Assembly (NCBI GenBank): GCA_020025615.1 | Contig: JAHHRT010000011.1 | Location: forward strand, 1-27,654 | Direction of reading: 5' to 3' | Source: Oscillospiraceae bacterium | GTDB taxonomy: Bacteria > Bacillota > Clostridia > Oscillospirales > Oscillospiraceae | DNA: 27,654 nt | In this document: positions 7,489 to 16,665 of the stretch, in pieces | How positions within the stretch are numbered: the first letter of the stretch is position 1 | How the letters are laid out: every line of letters begins with the position of its first letter | The notes under the pieces: model-generated | Told to the model about the DNA's origin: nothing | Database searches by the model: none | Seen by the model: only the letters and a program-made list of their open reading frames with translations | Made by a program: the position numbers and the translations under genes

Positions 7489-7772
7489 CCTGTTCGGCCC
7501 ATGCCGGAGCTTTGCGGGGATGGACGGAGAATAGATACAGAGGAAAGATGGATGTTTTGAAGCATATTCATCGAATCATCGTAAATACAGGGGAAAAGTG
7601 TTAAAGACGCCTGATCATACAGAATTTGATAAAGTACGGCTAAAAAATAGTTTGCTCTGAAAGCGTGTTCAAGGCTTCCTGATTTTCGGATTTTGTCAGA
7701 TATTTCCCCATGGAATCAGACATTCAGCAACAGAAGGCCTTTGGGTTTTGCCCCAGGGGCAGCGATCCGTGC
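7489..7772. other. Intergenic spacer before the cobalamin promoter, nothing recognised
   Basis: No gene, RNA motif or repeat could be supported here. An 18-codon ORF (7548-7604) has AGGAAAG directly against its start codon, too close for normal initiation, and resembles nothing known to me. Confidence 0.5.
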
Positions 7773-7801
7773 TTGACAAAAAGCGCAATTTAGAGTATGC
7801 T
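7773..7801 (+). promoter_or_regulatory. Promoter of the cobalamin operon
   Basis: TTGACA (7773-7778) and TATGCT (7796-7801) are separated by 17 bases and lie immediately before the riboswitch. Transcription should start near 7808. Confidence 0.85.
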
Positions 7802-7809
7802 GAACACAA

Positions 7810-8000
7810 AATGTAACCGATTGAGTGCCTCGAGAGAATGGCTCTTTTCGAGGAGAATAGGGAATTCGGTGTAAGACCGAAACGGTACCGCCACTGTAAG
7901 TGCATGGGTTTCCCAGCGAGAAATCAGCCATTGGGACAGAGGTCCTGAGAAGGTGATGGAAAATCCAAACGTGCACAAGTCAGGAGACCTGCTCAGTTAG
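7810..8000 (+). ncRNA. Cobalamin (AdoCbl-type) riboswitch
   Basis: The conserved core is present: GGGAATTCGGTG near 7860, ACCGCCACTGTAAG near 7887-7900, and the B12 box AAGTCAGGAGACCTGC (7977-7992). The order and spacing follow the cobalamin riboswitch consensus. A terminator hairpin follows 60 bases later, then cbiA, so ligand binding most likely favours termination of the biosynthesis operon. Edges are approximate. Confidence 0.95.
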
Positions 8001-8052
8001 GCGTTTCGGCATCTCTTTCGGAGTAGGGGTGTCAGTGTTTGCAGAAAACGGC

Positions 8053-8082
8053 TGCGGCAGTCTCAGGACTGCCGCATTTTTT
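8053..8082 (+). terminator. Riboswitch-controlled intrinsic terminator
   Basis: TGCGGCAGTC (8053-8062) and GACTGCCGCA (8067-8076) form a perfect 10-bp stem with loop TCAG, followed by six T. It lies between the B12 box and the cbiA ribosome binding site and is the likely output of the riboswitch. Confidence 0.92.
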
Positions 8083-8103
8083 ATGGAATGGGAGGGAAAC
8101 ATC

Positions 8104-9468
8104 ATGGAAAATCGAATCCCCAGAGTGATTTTTGCCGGCACCAACAGCGGCTGCGGAAAGACGACGGTCACTTGCAGCGTTATGCAGGCGTTGGTAAATC
8201 GGGGACTTAAAGTGGGGGCCTTTAAGTGCGGCCCGGACTATATCGATACTATGTTTCACAGCCGGATCATCGGGGCCAAAAGTGCCAATTTGGATCTGGT
8301 ATTTTTTACGAAAAACACCTTGAAGTACCTGCTGGGCAAGAACGGTGCAGACCGGGATATCAGCATCATAGAGGGCGTTATGGGCTTCTATGACGGCATG
8401 GGACTTACCACCGTCAAGGCCAGCACCTACGAGGTGGCACAGTCCACCGCAAGCCCGGTGATTCTGGTGGTGGGAGCCAGAGGCGCGGCGCTGTCCATTC
8501 TGGCGACCATCCAGGGCTTTCTGACCCTGTACCCGGACAATCAGATTCGGGGCGTGATTCTCAATCAGTGTTCCGCTATGAGCTATCCGGCTTTGGCCCG
8601 AGCCATTGGGGAACGGTTTGGGGATGCGGTGCGGCCGCTGGGCTTTTTGCCGCCTATGCCGGACTGTGCGCTGGAAAGCCGCCACCTGGGGCTGGTTACT
8701 GCCGCAGAGGTGACGGACCTCAAAGAGAAATTGCAGGCCATGGCGGCGCAGGCGGAGAAGACCGTGGACCTGGACGGGATTCTGGCCCTTGCCCAAGGGG
8801 CCGACCCTGTGTTCTGTGAGCGGGTGATTCTTCCCCAATACCATGAGCCGGTACGGATTGCGGTGGCCCGGGACAATGCCTTCTGCTTCTATTACGAAGA
8901 CAACCTGGATGCACTGCGGGAGATGGGGGCGGAGATTGTGCGTTTCAGTCCCTTGGAGGACGAAGCTCTCCCCGCCAATATCCAGGGCCTCTACCTGGGG
9001 GGCGGATACCCGGAGCTGTATGCCCAGGCCCTCAGTGACAATCAGACGATGCTGAAATCCATTCAAGACGCCATACACCGGGGGATTCCCTGCATTGCGG
9101 AGTGCGGCGGTTTCATGTACCTTACCCAGGCAATCCAAGGGATTCCCATGGCCCAGGTGCTTCCCGGCACCTGCTTTGACAACGGAAAGCTCACAAGATT
9201 TGGCTATGTGACCCTGGAAGCAAAGCGAGACAATCTGCTTTGCAAGGCGGGGGAGAAGATCATGGCCCATGAGTTCCACCACTGGGACTGCACAGAGCCC
9301 GGGGACGGCTTTACCGCCAGCAAACCAACGGGCAGGCACTGGGATTGCGGAGTGGTTACGGATCGGCTCTATGCCGGGTATCCCCATTTTCACTTCTATG
9401 CCAATCTGAACTTTGCAAAGAACTTCTATGAAGCCTGTATACAATATAAAGGAGAGCAAGCCTTATGA
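8104..9468 (+). CDS. cbiA: Cobyrinate a,c-diamide synthase
   Basis: CbiA amidates side chains a and c of cobyrinate, using glutamine and ATP. The 454-residue protein starts with a P-loop of the dethiobiotin-synthetase type, GTNSGCGKTT (12-21). It ends with a class I glutamine amidotransferase-like domain whose nucleophile is Cys334 (AECGGFMYL), with His428 and His430 near the C-terminus (HFHFYAN). ATG 8104 was chosen because GGAGG (8091-8095) is eight bases upstream; the frame is open further upstream, but that would translate the terminator. It is the first gene of the riboswitch operon, and its stop overlaps the cbiC start (ATGA). Confidence 0.96.
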   Translation: MENRIPRVIFAGTNSGCGKTTVTCSVMQALVNRGLKVGAFKCGPDYIDTMFHSRIIGAKSANLDLVFFTKNTLKYLLGKNGADRDISIIEGVMGFYDGMGLTTVKASTYEVAQSTASPVILVVGARGAALSILATIQGFLTLYPDNQIRGVILNQCSAMSYPALARAIGERFGDAVRPLGFLPPMPDCALESRHLGLVTAAEVTDLKEKLQAMAAQAEKTVDLDGILALAQGADPVFCERVILPQYHEPVRIAVARDNAFCFYYEDNLDALREMGAEIVRFSPLEDEALPANIQGLYLGGGYPELYAQALSDNQTMLKSIQDAIHRGIPCIAECGGFMYLTQAIQGIPMAQVLPGTCFDNGKLTRFGYVTLEAKRDNLLCKAGEKIMAHEFHHWDCTEPGDGFTASKPTGRHWDCGVVTDRLYAGYPHFHFYANLNFAKNFYEACIQYKGEQAL

Positions 9469-10088
9469 TTGAACAGATAAAACCGATGGATATTGAAAAG
9501 CGTAGCTTTGAGATCATTACCGAGACTTTGGGTGACCGAAAGCTGGACCCGGAAAATGAGCTGGTCATCAAGCGGGTGATTCACACCTCTGCGGATTTTG
9601 ACTATGTGGAGAATCTGACTTTTTCCGAACACGCCGTGCAAAAGGGCATTGAAGCTCTGCGGGGTGGCTGCGATATTGTCACCGACACCCAGATGGCCCG
9701 GTCCGGCATCAACAAGACCATTTTAGGCAAGCTGGGCGGTGAGGTCCACTGCTTCATGTCCGACCCCGATGTGGCGGCAGAGGCAAAGCAGCGGGGAATC
9801 ACCCGGGCCATTGTCTCCATGGAGCGGGCGGCGGCCCTGGAAAAGCCCTGTATCTTCGCCATTGGCAATGCCCCCACGGCGCTTCTCTCCCTGAAAGAGC
9901 AGATTGACGCCGGAAAGCTGAATCCGGCACTGATTATCGGTGTGCCCGTTGGCTTTGTGAATGTGGTGGAGAGCAAGGAACTGATTATGCAGGCCGGAGT
10001 GCCCTACATTGTGGCAAGAGGCCGTAAGGGCGGCAGCAATGTAGCCGCCGCCATCTGCAACGCGATGCTCTATCAAATCATGCGGTGA
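9465..10088 (+). CDS. cbiC: Cobalt-precorrin-8 methylmutase
   Basis: CbiC (CobH) moves the methyl group from C11 to C12, converting cobalt-precorrin-8 to cobyrinate. The 207-residue length fits the family. The active-site histidine is His40 in the conserved segment KRVIHTSADFDY. Other family segments seen are DTQMARSGI, and a C-terminal GRKGGSNVAAAICNA. The start overlaps the cbiA stop by four bases, so translation is probably coupled, and cbiA acts directly on the product. Confidence 0.95.
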   Translation: MIEQIKPMDIEKRSFEIITETLGDRKLDPENELVIKRVIHTSADFDYVENLTFSEHAVQKGIEALRGGCDIVTDTQMARSGINKTILGKLGGEVHCFMSDPDVAAEAKQRGITRAIVSMERAAALEKPCIFAIGNAPTALLSLKEQIDAGKLNPALIIGVPVGFVNVVESKELIMQAGVPYIVARGRKGGSNVAAAICNAMLYQIMR

Positions 10089-10092
10089 TTCT

Positions 10093-11220
10093 ATGGAGGA
10101 ATATATCGTTCGGGACGGCAAATCTCTGCGCCTGGGCTACACCACCGGCTCCTGCGCAGCGGCAGCGGCGAAAGCGGCCTGCCGGATGCTGCTCACCGGG
10201 GTAAAAACCGAGACCATCTCCATCCTTCCGCCTAAGGGGATTCCCCTGGAGCTGGAGGTTTTGGAGATTGCCATGGGGAAAAATGCCGTCCGATGTGCCA
10301 TCCGAAAGGATGGGGGAGACGACCCGGACATTACAAACGGAACATTGGTATTTGCGGAGGTTTCCCGAACCGACACCCCCGGCATCTTCATTGACGGCGG
10401 CCTGGGGGTGGGCCGGGTCACCAAGCGGGGCCTGGACCAGCCGGTGGGGAATGCGGCAATCAACTCCGTTCCCCGGCGGATGATTCGGGAGAATCTGGAG
10501 GAGGTTTGTACGGTCCTCGACTATCACGGGGGCCTCAAGGTTTTGATTTCCGTGCCGGAGGGGGAGAGCCTTGCAAAAAAGACCTTCAATCCCCGGCTGG
10601 GCATTGTGGGCGGCATTTCCATTCTGGGGACCACGGGCATTGTGGAGCCCATGAGCGAAAAGGCGTTGCTGGACACCATCCGGGTGGAGCTTCGCCAGCG
10701 GAAGGAAAACGGGGCCCGGTATGTGCTCCTTACGCCGGGCAACTACGGCTCGGAATTTATTCGCACCCAAATCGGCATCGACCCCGCCCTTGCAGTGCAG
10801 GCATCCAACTTTATTGGGGATACCATCGATATGTGCAAGGAAATGGGCTTCCGGGGTGCACTGCTCATTGGACACATCGGAAAGCTGGTGAAAATCGCCG
10901 GGGGCATGATGAACACCCACTCCAAATACGGCGACTGCCGCATGGAGATCCTGGCGGCTCACGCCGGGGCAGCCGGTGTGGCCCCGGCGGTTTTGGAGGA
11001 AATCCTGGGGTGCGTGGCCTGCGACGATGTTCTGCGGATTCTGGGGGAGCATGGGGGCTATGAAACCACCATGGAGCGTGTGACCCGGCGGGTGCATGAA
11101 CATTTACAGCACCGCAGTGACGAGATGGAAATCGGTGCGATCCTGTTTTCAAAGGAATACGGTTTGTTGGGCAGGACACCCAACGCTGAGACGTTACTAC
11201 ATAAAATTTTGGAGGAATAA
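10093..11220 (+). CDS. cbiD: Cobalt-precorrin-5B C1-methyltransferase
   Basis: CbiD methylates C1 during ring contraction in the anaerobic (early cobalt) route, so its presence tells which pathway is used. The 375-residue protein begins with the typical LRLGYTTGSCAAAAAKAA region (12-29), and has GGLGVGRVTKRGLDQPVG and a TPGNYG segment. The start ATG lies four bases after the cbiC stop with only weak Shine-Dalgarno complementarity, so initiation is probably coupled to cbiC. Confidence 0.95.
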   Translation: MEEYIVRDGKSLRLGYTTGSCAAAAAKAACRMLLTGVKTETISILPPKGIPLELEVLEIAMGKNAVRCAIRKDGGDDPDITNGTLVFAEVSRTDTPGIFIDGGLGVGRVTKRGLDQPVGNAAINSVPRRMIRENLEEVCTVLDYHGGLKVLISVPEGESLAKKTFNPRLGIVGGISILGTTGIVEPMSEKALLDTIRVELRQRKENGARYVLLTPGNYGSEFIRTQIGIDPALAVQASNFIGDTIDMCKEMGFRGALLIGHIGKLVKIAGGMMNTHSKYGDCRMEILAAHAGAAGVAPAVLEEILGCVACDDVLRILGEHGGYETTMERVTRRVHEHLQHRSDEMEIGAILFSKEYGLLGRTPNAETLLHKILEE

Positions 11221-11222
11221 CA

Positions 11223-11978
11223 ATGGTACATTTTGTTGGCGCAGGCAGCGGCGCAGTGGACCTGATTACTGTACGGGGCGCAAAGCTCCTGGAAGAGGCG
11301 GATGTCATTATCTATGCGGGTTCTCTGGTCAATCCTGCACTTCTGGACTATGCCAAGAAGGATTGTGAAATCCACAACAGCGCCACCATGACCCTGGAAC
11401 AGGTCATTGCTGTGATTGAGAAGGCTGAGGCAGAGGGAAAGACCACTGTCCGTCTGCACACCGGCGATTCCAGCATTTACGGTGCGGTTCGGGAACAGTT
11501 TGACGAGCTGGATCAGCGGAACATCCCCTATGATGTGTGCCCCGGCGTCAGCTCCTTCTGCGGCGCGGCTTCTTCCTTAAAGGCCGAGTATACCCTTCCT
11601 GATGTGAGCCAGACCGTGATTATCACCCGGACCGCCGGAAGAACCCCGGTGCCCCAGGGCCAATCCATTCGAGAGCTGGCAGCCCATCAGGCCACCATGG
11701 TGCTGTTCCTCAGCACCTCTCTCACCAAGGAGCTCCAGGCCGATCTGCTGGCTGGCGGCTATCCCGGCGAGACCCCTGTTGCTGTGGTTTATAAGGCGAC
11801 CTGGCCTGAGGAGCGGATTTTCCGCTGCACCGTGGATACCCTGCACAAGACGGTGACGGAGAACGGCCTCACCAAGACCTCTCTGATTATTGTGGGCAAC
11901 TGCATGGGTGACAAATATCTGCGGTCTCTTCTCTATCATCCCGGCTTTGCCACGGAGTTCCGCGAGGCAACGGAATGA
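11223..11978 (+). CDS. cbiF: Cobalt-precorrin-4 C11-methyltransferase
   Basis: An SAM-dependent tetrapyrrole methylase, CbiF (CobM), of 251 residues. It opens with VHFVGAGSGAVDLITVRG, has the SAM-site loop GDSSIYG at 81-87 and the segment YDVCPGVSSFCGAAS. These features separate it from the CobJ and CbiE methylases nearby. The start has GGAGG seven bases upstream. The stop overlaps the cbiG start (ATGA). It works between the products of CbiH and CbiG. Confidence 0.95.
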   Translation: MVHFVGAGSGAVDLITVRGAKLLEEADVIIYAGSLVNPALLDYAKKDCEIHNSATMTLEQVIAVIEKAEAEGKTTVRLHTGDSSIYGAVREQFDELDQRNIPYDVCPGVSSFCGAASSLKAEYTLPDVSQTVIITRTAGRTPVPQGQSIRELAAHQATMVLFLSTSLTKELQADLLAGGYPGETPVAVVYKATWPEERIFRCTVDTLHKTVTENGLTKTSLIIVGNCMGDKYLRSLLYHPGFATEFREATE

Positions 11979-12994
11979 TTTTTTCGGTATTTGCCTACAG
12001 CCGCCGGGGCTGTGAGACGGCCCGGCGGGTTATGGACCTGCTGGCAGGGGAGCAGTGCCGGGGATATACCATGGAAAAGTTTCAGCAGACGGGGTTTTCT
12101 CCCATTGAAAAGCCCTCCGGGGCCTTCTACGGTGAGAAGTTTTCCGCGTCGGATGCTCTGATTTTTGTGGGTTCCTGCGGCATTGCCGTTCGGGAGATTG
12201 CCCCCCATGTCCGGGATAAGAAGACAGACCCGGCGGTGCTGTGCATCGACGAGTTGGGAACCTATGTGATTCCCATTCTCTCCGGGCACATCGGCGGGGC
12301 CAACGACCTGGCCCAGAGACTGGCGGCAGAGCTGGGGGCGCTGCCGGTGATTACCACCGCCACGGATATCAACGGGAAATTTTCTGTAGATGCCTGGGCG
12401 GCCAGAAACGGATATGCCATTTCCAGTATGGCCCTGGCAAAAGCAGTGTCCGCTGAGATTCTGGAGCATCCGGTGCCCCTGAAAAGTGATTTTCCCATCC
12501 GCTCCCAGCTGCCCCCGGGAATTGTGGCGGCAGACAGCGGAGAACTGGGAATCCTGCTTTCCTGGAAGACGGACAGGCCCTTTCACAGAACCCTTCGGCT
12601 GATTCCTCAGGTTCTGCACCTGGGAATCGGGTGCCGCAGAGACACCCCCAAGGAAGCCATTGCAGCGGCTGTGGAGCAGGTCCTGGAACAGTACGAAATT
12701 GACCCCAGGGCCATTTCCTGTGCGGCCTCCATTGACCTCAAGGCCCAGGAACAGGGGCTTCTGGAATTTTGCAGGGAGCGGGCACTGCCCATCACCTTTT
12801 ACACAGCCCAGGAGCTGAGAGCGGTTCCCGGGGAGTTTACCAAGTCCCAGTTTGTCAGCAGCATCACCGGCGTGGACAATGTCTGTGAGCGGGCTGCCAT
12901 GGTGGGGGCGCAGATATTAATTGTACGCAAGACCGCCTGCTCCGGGGTGACCGTGGCAGTTGCGGCGGAACATAGGGAGGTTTATTTTGGGTAA
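11975..12994 (+). CDS. cbiG: Cobalt-precorrin-5A hydrolase
   Basis: CbiG opens the delta-lactone of cobalt-precorrin-5A and releases acetaldehyde, a step unique to the anaerobic route. The 339 residues contain an N-terminal region with GIAVREIAPH (69-78) and LSGHIGGAN (102-110). A variable middle follows, then a C-terminal CbiG domain beginning about 214 (HLGIGC, 215-220). The start overlaps the cbiF stop and the end overlaps cbiH by eight bases. Confidence 0.94.
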   Translation: MIFSVFAYSRRGCETARRVMDLLAGEQCRGYTMEKFQQTGFSPIEKPSGAFYGEKFSASDALIFVGSCGIAVREIAPHVRDKKTDPAVLCIDELGTYVIPILSGHIGGANDLAQRLAAELGALPVITTATDINGKFSVDAWAARNGYAISSMALAKAVSAEILEHPVPLKSDFPIRSQLPPGIVAADSGELGILLSWKTDRPFHRTLRLIPQVLHLGIGCRRDTPKEAIAAAVEQVLEQYEIDPRAISCAASIDLKAQEQGLLEFCRERALPITFYTAQELRAVPGEFTKSQFVSSITGVDNVCERAAMVGAQILIVRKTACSGVTVAVAAEHREVYFG

Positions 12995-13718
12995 GGTAGT
13001 TGTTGTGGGCATTGGCCCCGGAAATTATGAAAATATGACCATTCGGGCAGACCGGGCACTGCAAGCCTGTGATGCCATTATCGGATACCATGTATATGTG
13101 GATTTGGTGAAAGAACGCTATCCCGACAAGGAGTTTATGACTACCCCCATGACCCGGGAGACCCAGCGCTGCCAGATGGCTCTGGACGCGGCTCGGGCGG
13201 GAAAAAATGTGGCGATGGTCTGCTCCGGCGACAGCGGCATCTATGGCATGGCAGCCCTCATCTATGAGCTGAGAGGAGAGGACACCCAGCCTGAGGTGGA
13301 GGTGATTCCCGGCCTGACTGCCGCTTGCAGCGGTGCTTCCATTCTGGGTGCGCCCCTTACCCATGACTTTGCGGTTATCAGTCTCAGTGATCGGCTCACC
13401 AGCTGGGAGAAAATCGAAAAGCGTCTGGAAAATGCAGCAGAAGCAGATCTCTCCATGGTGCTCTATAATCCCGCCAGCCACGGTCGTCCCGACCATCTGA
13501 AGCGGGCTTGTGACATTCTGCTGCGGCACCTGCCGGAGGATCGGATCTGCGCCGTGGCCCAGCATATCGGCAGAGAAGGGGAGAACCGCCGGATTATGAC
13601 CCTGGGCGCTCTGCGGGATGCAGACGTGGATATGTTCTGCACGGTGTTTGTCGGCAACGAGATGACCAAGGTGCTCGGCGGCAATATGGTCACCCCCAGA
13701 GGCTACCGGGATGTGTAA
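12987..13718 (+). CDS. cbiH: Cobalt-precorrin-3 C17-methyltransferase
   Basis: CbiH (CobJ) adds a methyl at C17 and drives ring contraction. The 243-residue tetrapyrrole methylase has GIGPG at 8-12, VCSGDSGIYGM at 78-88 and the segment VIPGLTAACSGASILGAPL. The start chosen is TTG 12987, with AGGGAGG (12974-12980) six bases upstream; an upstream in-frame TTG at 12960 precedes that site. No C-terminal iron-sulphur extension is present. Its end overlaps the next gene by eight bases. Confidence 0.92.
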   Translation: MGKVVVVGIGPGNYENMTIRADRALQACDAIIGYHVYVDLVKERYPDKEFMTTPMTRETQRCQMALDAARAGKNVAMVCSGDSGIYGMAALIYELRGEDTQPEVEVIPGLTAACSGASILGAPLTHDFAVISLSDRLTSWEKIEKRLENAAEADLSMVLYNPASHGRPDHLKRACDILLRHLPEDRICAVAQHIGREGENRRIMTLGALRDADVDMFCTVFVGNEMTKVLGGNMVTPRGYRDV

Positions 13719-15693
13719 GATCTGCGTATTTGCGGGAACCACCGAGGGGCGGACCCTGGCGGAGTTTCTCTGCACCCAAAATGTACAGGTGACGGCCTGT
13801 GTTGCTACGGAATATGGGGAAACCCTGTTGCAGCCCGGGGAGAATCTCCATGTCTCTGCCCAGAGACTGACCGAGGAGCAGATGAAGGCCATGTTCCTTG
13901 CGGAACGTTTCGACCTGGTTGTGGATGCCACCCATCCCTATGCCCCGATTGTGACAGAGAACATCGCCGCCGCCTGCCGGGAGACAGATACCCAGTATCT
14001 GCGGCTTCTGCGGGACGGAAACGACGCCCCGGAGGATGCGTTCTTCGGGGAAAATATTGAAGAGGCTGTGGCATTTCTCAACGGTACAGAGGGGAATATC
14101 CTGCTCACCACCGGCAGCAAGGAGCTTTCCCGGTATGCCGGGCTCCGGGATTTTTCGGAGCGGGCCTTTGCCCGGGTGCTCCCCATGGAGGACTCCTTGA
14201 AGCTCTGCCAGGAGGCGGGACTAAAGCCCTCTCATATCCTTGCGATGCAGGGGCCCTTTTCCCGGGAAATGAATGTTGCCATGCTCCGCAGTGTGGGGGC
14301 GGCCTATATGGTCACCAAGCAGTCCGGCTCTGCCGGAGGCTACGACGAAAAGGTGGCGGCGGCCCGAGAGGCAGGTGCCAAGCTGGTGGTCATCGGAAGA
14401 CCGCCCCAGCGGGAAGGTCTCAGCTATCGGGAGACACTGGACCTGCTGTGCGCCCGGTTTGGGCTTACCTGGAAGCCCCAGGTGACCGTGGTCGGCATTG
14501 GCCCGGGAGACCGGGGGGCGATGACCGGGGAAGTGCTGGAAGCAATTTCTCAGGCGGATGCGGTGATCGGCGCCAAGCGGATGCTGGATGCCATCTGTGA
14601 CCACCGAAAGCCCCTCTGGGATGCCATTGCCCCGGATGCCATTGCGGATTATATCTACACCCATCGGGAATACCGTCGGTTTGTGGTGGCAATGTCCGGG
14701 GATGTGGGCTTTTTCAGCGGCACGAAAAAGCTGCTGCCTCTGCTGGAGCGGTGCGACGTCACCGTTCTGCCGGGCCTCAGCTCCATGGTCTGCCTTTGCG
14801 CAAAGCTGGGGACTTCCTATGAAGATGTGGTCCCTGTGAGCGCCCACGGACGGGATAGAAGTATTCTGCCCCAGATTCGCAGACACCCCCGAATCTTTAC
14901 CCTGGTAGGCGGCGAGAACGGCATGGGCAAGCTGTGCCGGGAGCTTGTGGACGCCGGAATGGGCGACGTGCACCTTAGCGTAGGGGAGCGGCTCAGCTAC
15001 CCCGAGGAGCAGATTACCGTGGGCACAGCCCGGGAACTGGCGGAAAAGACCTTCCAGAGCCTGGCGGTGGCCCTCATTGAAAATGACCGAGCTGTGGTTA
15101 CCTTTGGACTACCCGACGAAGCATTTCTCCGGGGTCAGGGCAGCGACGGCGTGGTTCCTATGACCAAAAGCGAAGTGCGGGCGGTGAGCCTGTCCAAGCT
15201 CCAGCTGACGGAAGATGCCTGCTGCTGGGATATCGGCGCGGGAACCGGCTCTGTGTCCATCGAAATGGCCCTGCAGGCCGGAAGAGGCCAGGTCTACGCC
15301 GTGGAGCGCCGGGAAGCGGCGGTGGAGCTTATGGCCAGCAATGCCCGGAAATTCGGCACGGATAACTTGCACATTGTCTCCGGCACGGCCCCGGAGGCTT
15401 GTGAGCAGCTGCCTGCACCTACCCATGTATTCATCGGCGGAAGCGCCGGAAATATGCGGGAGATCCTGTCTCTGATTCTCAGTAAGAATCCCAATGCCAG
15501 AATCGTGGCCACTGCCATTGCCCTGGAGTCTGTGGGAGAGCTGACCCAGTGCCTCACGGCCTTTCCCTTTACGGAAACCGAAGTGGTGAGCTTGACGGTG
15601 GCAAGAGACCGGAAGGCCGGACGCTACCATCTGATGAATGGGCAGAATCCCATTTATATCTTTACCATGCAAGGGGGAGAAAATCTGACATGA
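13711..15693 (+). CDS. cbiJ-cbiE-cbiT: Three-domain corrin fusion: CbiJ (6A reductase) + CbiE (C5-methyltransferase) + CbiT (C15-methyltransferase/decarboxylase)
   Basis: One uninterrupted frame of 660 residues joins three enzymes. Residues 1-250 are a CbiJ/CobK cobalt-precorrin-6A reductase (VFAGTTEGRTLAEFL, VVDATHPYA, LLTTGSKEL, AMQGPFSREMN). Residues 258-470 are CbiE, starting VTVVGIGPGDRGAMT, with MSGDVGFFSG and VLPGLSSM. Residues 484-660 are CbiT, starting MTKSEVRAVSLSKL, with the SAM motif DIGAGTGSVS (507-516) and a conserved segment FIGGSAGN. CbiE-CbiT joining equals CobL and is common; the added N-terminal reductase is less usual. The joints fall at short linkers and no internal stop or frameshift is seen. 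The start overlaps cbiH and the stop overlaps cbiB (ATGA). Confidence 0.95.
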   Translation: MCKICVFAGTTEGRTLAEFLCTQNVQVTACVATEYGETLLQPGENLHVSAQRLTEEQMKAMFLAERFDLVVDATHPYAPIVTENIAAACRETDTQYLRLLRDGNDAPEDAFFGENIEEAVAFLNGTEGNILLTTGSKELSRYAGLRDFSERAFARVLPMEDSLKLCQEAGLKPSHILAMQGPFSREMNVAMLRSVGAAYMVTKQSGSAGGYDEKVAAAREAGAKLVVIGRPPQREGLSYRETLDLLCARFGLTWKPQVTVVGIGPGDRGAMTGEVLEAISQADAVIGAKRMLDAICDHRKPLWDAIAPDAIADYIYTHREYRRFVVAMSGDVGFFSGTKKLLPLLERCDVTVLPGLSSMVCLCAKLGTSYEDVVPVSAHGRDRSILPQIRRHPRIFTLVGGENGMGKLCRELVDAGMGDVHLSVGERLSYPEEQITVGTARELAEKTFQSLAVALIENDRAVVTFGLPDEAFLRGQGSDGVVPMTKSEVRAVSLSKLQLTEDACCWDIGAGTGSVSIEMALQAGRGQVYAVERREAAVELMASNARKFGTDNLHIVSGTAPEACEQLPAPTHVFIGGSAGNMREILSLILSKNPNARIVATAIALESVGELTQCLTAFPFTETEVVSLTVARDRKAGRYHLMNGQNPIYIFTMQGGENLT

Positions 15694-16652
15694 AGTGGTC
15701 GCTATACGCCCTGATGATTGGCTTTGTCATTGACCTGCTGGTGGGAGATCCCCACTGTATTCCCCATCCTGTGGTGCTGATCGGAAAGCTGATTTCCGCC
15801 ACGGAGAAACTGGTGAGACGGATTTTTCCCAAAACCGTCCGGGGAGAGAATGTCGCCGGAGGTGCCCTTTGGGTGATCGTCACGGTGGTTTCCACGGCGG
15901 TTCCCCTGGGAATCCTCTGGGTCTGCCACCTGGTAAGTCCCTGGCTGCGGCTGGCGGCGGAAAGCCTGATGTGCTGGCAGATTCTTGCCACCAAGTCCCT
16001 GCGGGATGAAAGCATGAAGGTATATGATGCGCTGGAAACCGGGGACATTGAGAAATCCCGGTATGCAGTTTCTATGATTGTGGGCCGGGATACAGCAGAG
16101 CTCAGCGACCCGGCAGTGACCCGGGCTGCGGTGGAGACCGTGGCGGAGAACACCTCCGACGGCATTGTTGCGCCCATGCTGTTTCTCGCCCTGGGCGGTG
16201 CCCCTCTGGGCTTTTTCTACAAGGCGGTGAACACCATGGATTCCATGCTGGGCTATGTGGAGCCGCCCTATAAGAACGTCGGCCTGGTTCCTGCCAAAAT
16301 GGACGATGTGATGAATTTCCTTCCCGCCCGAATCTCTGCGTTTATCATGCTGGCAGCCGGCGGGCTGATGGGCATGAATCTGAAAAACGGCTGGAAGATC
16401 TTCCGGCGGGATCGGTTTAACCATGCAAGCCCCAACTCTGCCCAGACGGAGTCGGTGTGCGCCGGCCTCATGGGTCTGCGCCTGGCGGGAGATGCCTGGT
16501 ATCACGGGGTTCTCCACAAGAAGAAATACATCGGTGATCCTCTGCGGGAAATCCAGCATCAGGACATTCCCAGATCCTGCCGCCTGCTCTATGTGACAGC
16601 GGGATTGACACTTCTGCTGTGTGCTGGCGTGAAAGCCCTGATTTTACTGTAA
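15690..16652 (+). CDS. cbiB: Adenosylcobinamide-phosphate synthase (membrane)
   Basis: CbiB (CobD in the aerobic naming) attaches aminopropanol phosphate to adenosylcobyric acid at the membrane. The 320-residue protein starts with a hydrophobic segment and the family motif DP-HPV-IG (20-32). It has several further membrane segments (about 55-85, 160-180, 210-228 and the last 20 residues). VAENTSDGIVAP is at 151-162, NTMDSMLGY at 181-189 and SPNSAQTE at 247-254. ATG 15690 overlaps the stop of the fusion gene and has GGGGGAG upstream; a longer upstream reading lies inside the previous gene. The following gene makes its amino-alcohol substrate. Confidence 0.95.
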   Translation: MKWSLYALMIGFVIDLLVGDPHCIPHPVVLIGKLISATEKLVRRIFPKTVRGENVAGGALWVIVTVVSTAVPLGILWVCHLVSPWLRLAAESLMCWQILATKSLRDESMKVYDALETGDIEKSRYAVSMIVGRDTAELSDPAVTRAAVETVAENTSDGIVAPMLFLALGGAPLGFFYKAVNTMDSMLGYVEPPYKNVGLVPAKMDDVMNFLPARISAFIMLAAGGLMGMNLKNGWKIFRRDRFNHASPNSAQTESVCAGLMGLRLAGDAWYHGVLHKKKYIGDPLREIQHQDIPRSCRLLYVTAGLTLLLCAGVKALILL

Positions 16653-16665
16653 GGAAGTTAGAAAT

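Noticed and set aside
7548..7604. 18-codon ORF in the spacer before the cobalamin promoter
   Set aside because: The purine-rich stretch is too close to the ATG, no promoter was seen, and short ORFs of this length arise by chance.
8032..9459. 475-residue minus-strand ORF opposite cbiA
   Set aside because: It is the complement of a well supported cobalamin gene, with His/Gly-rich composition typical of antisense reading and no family motif.
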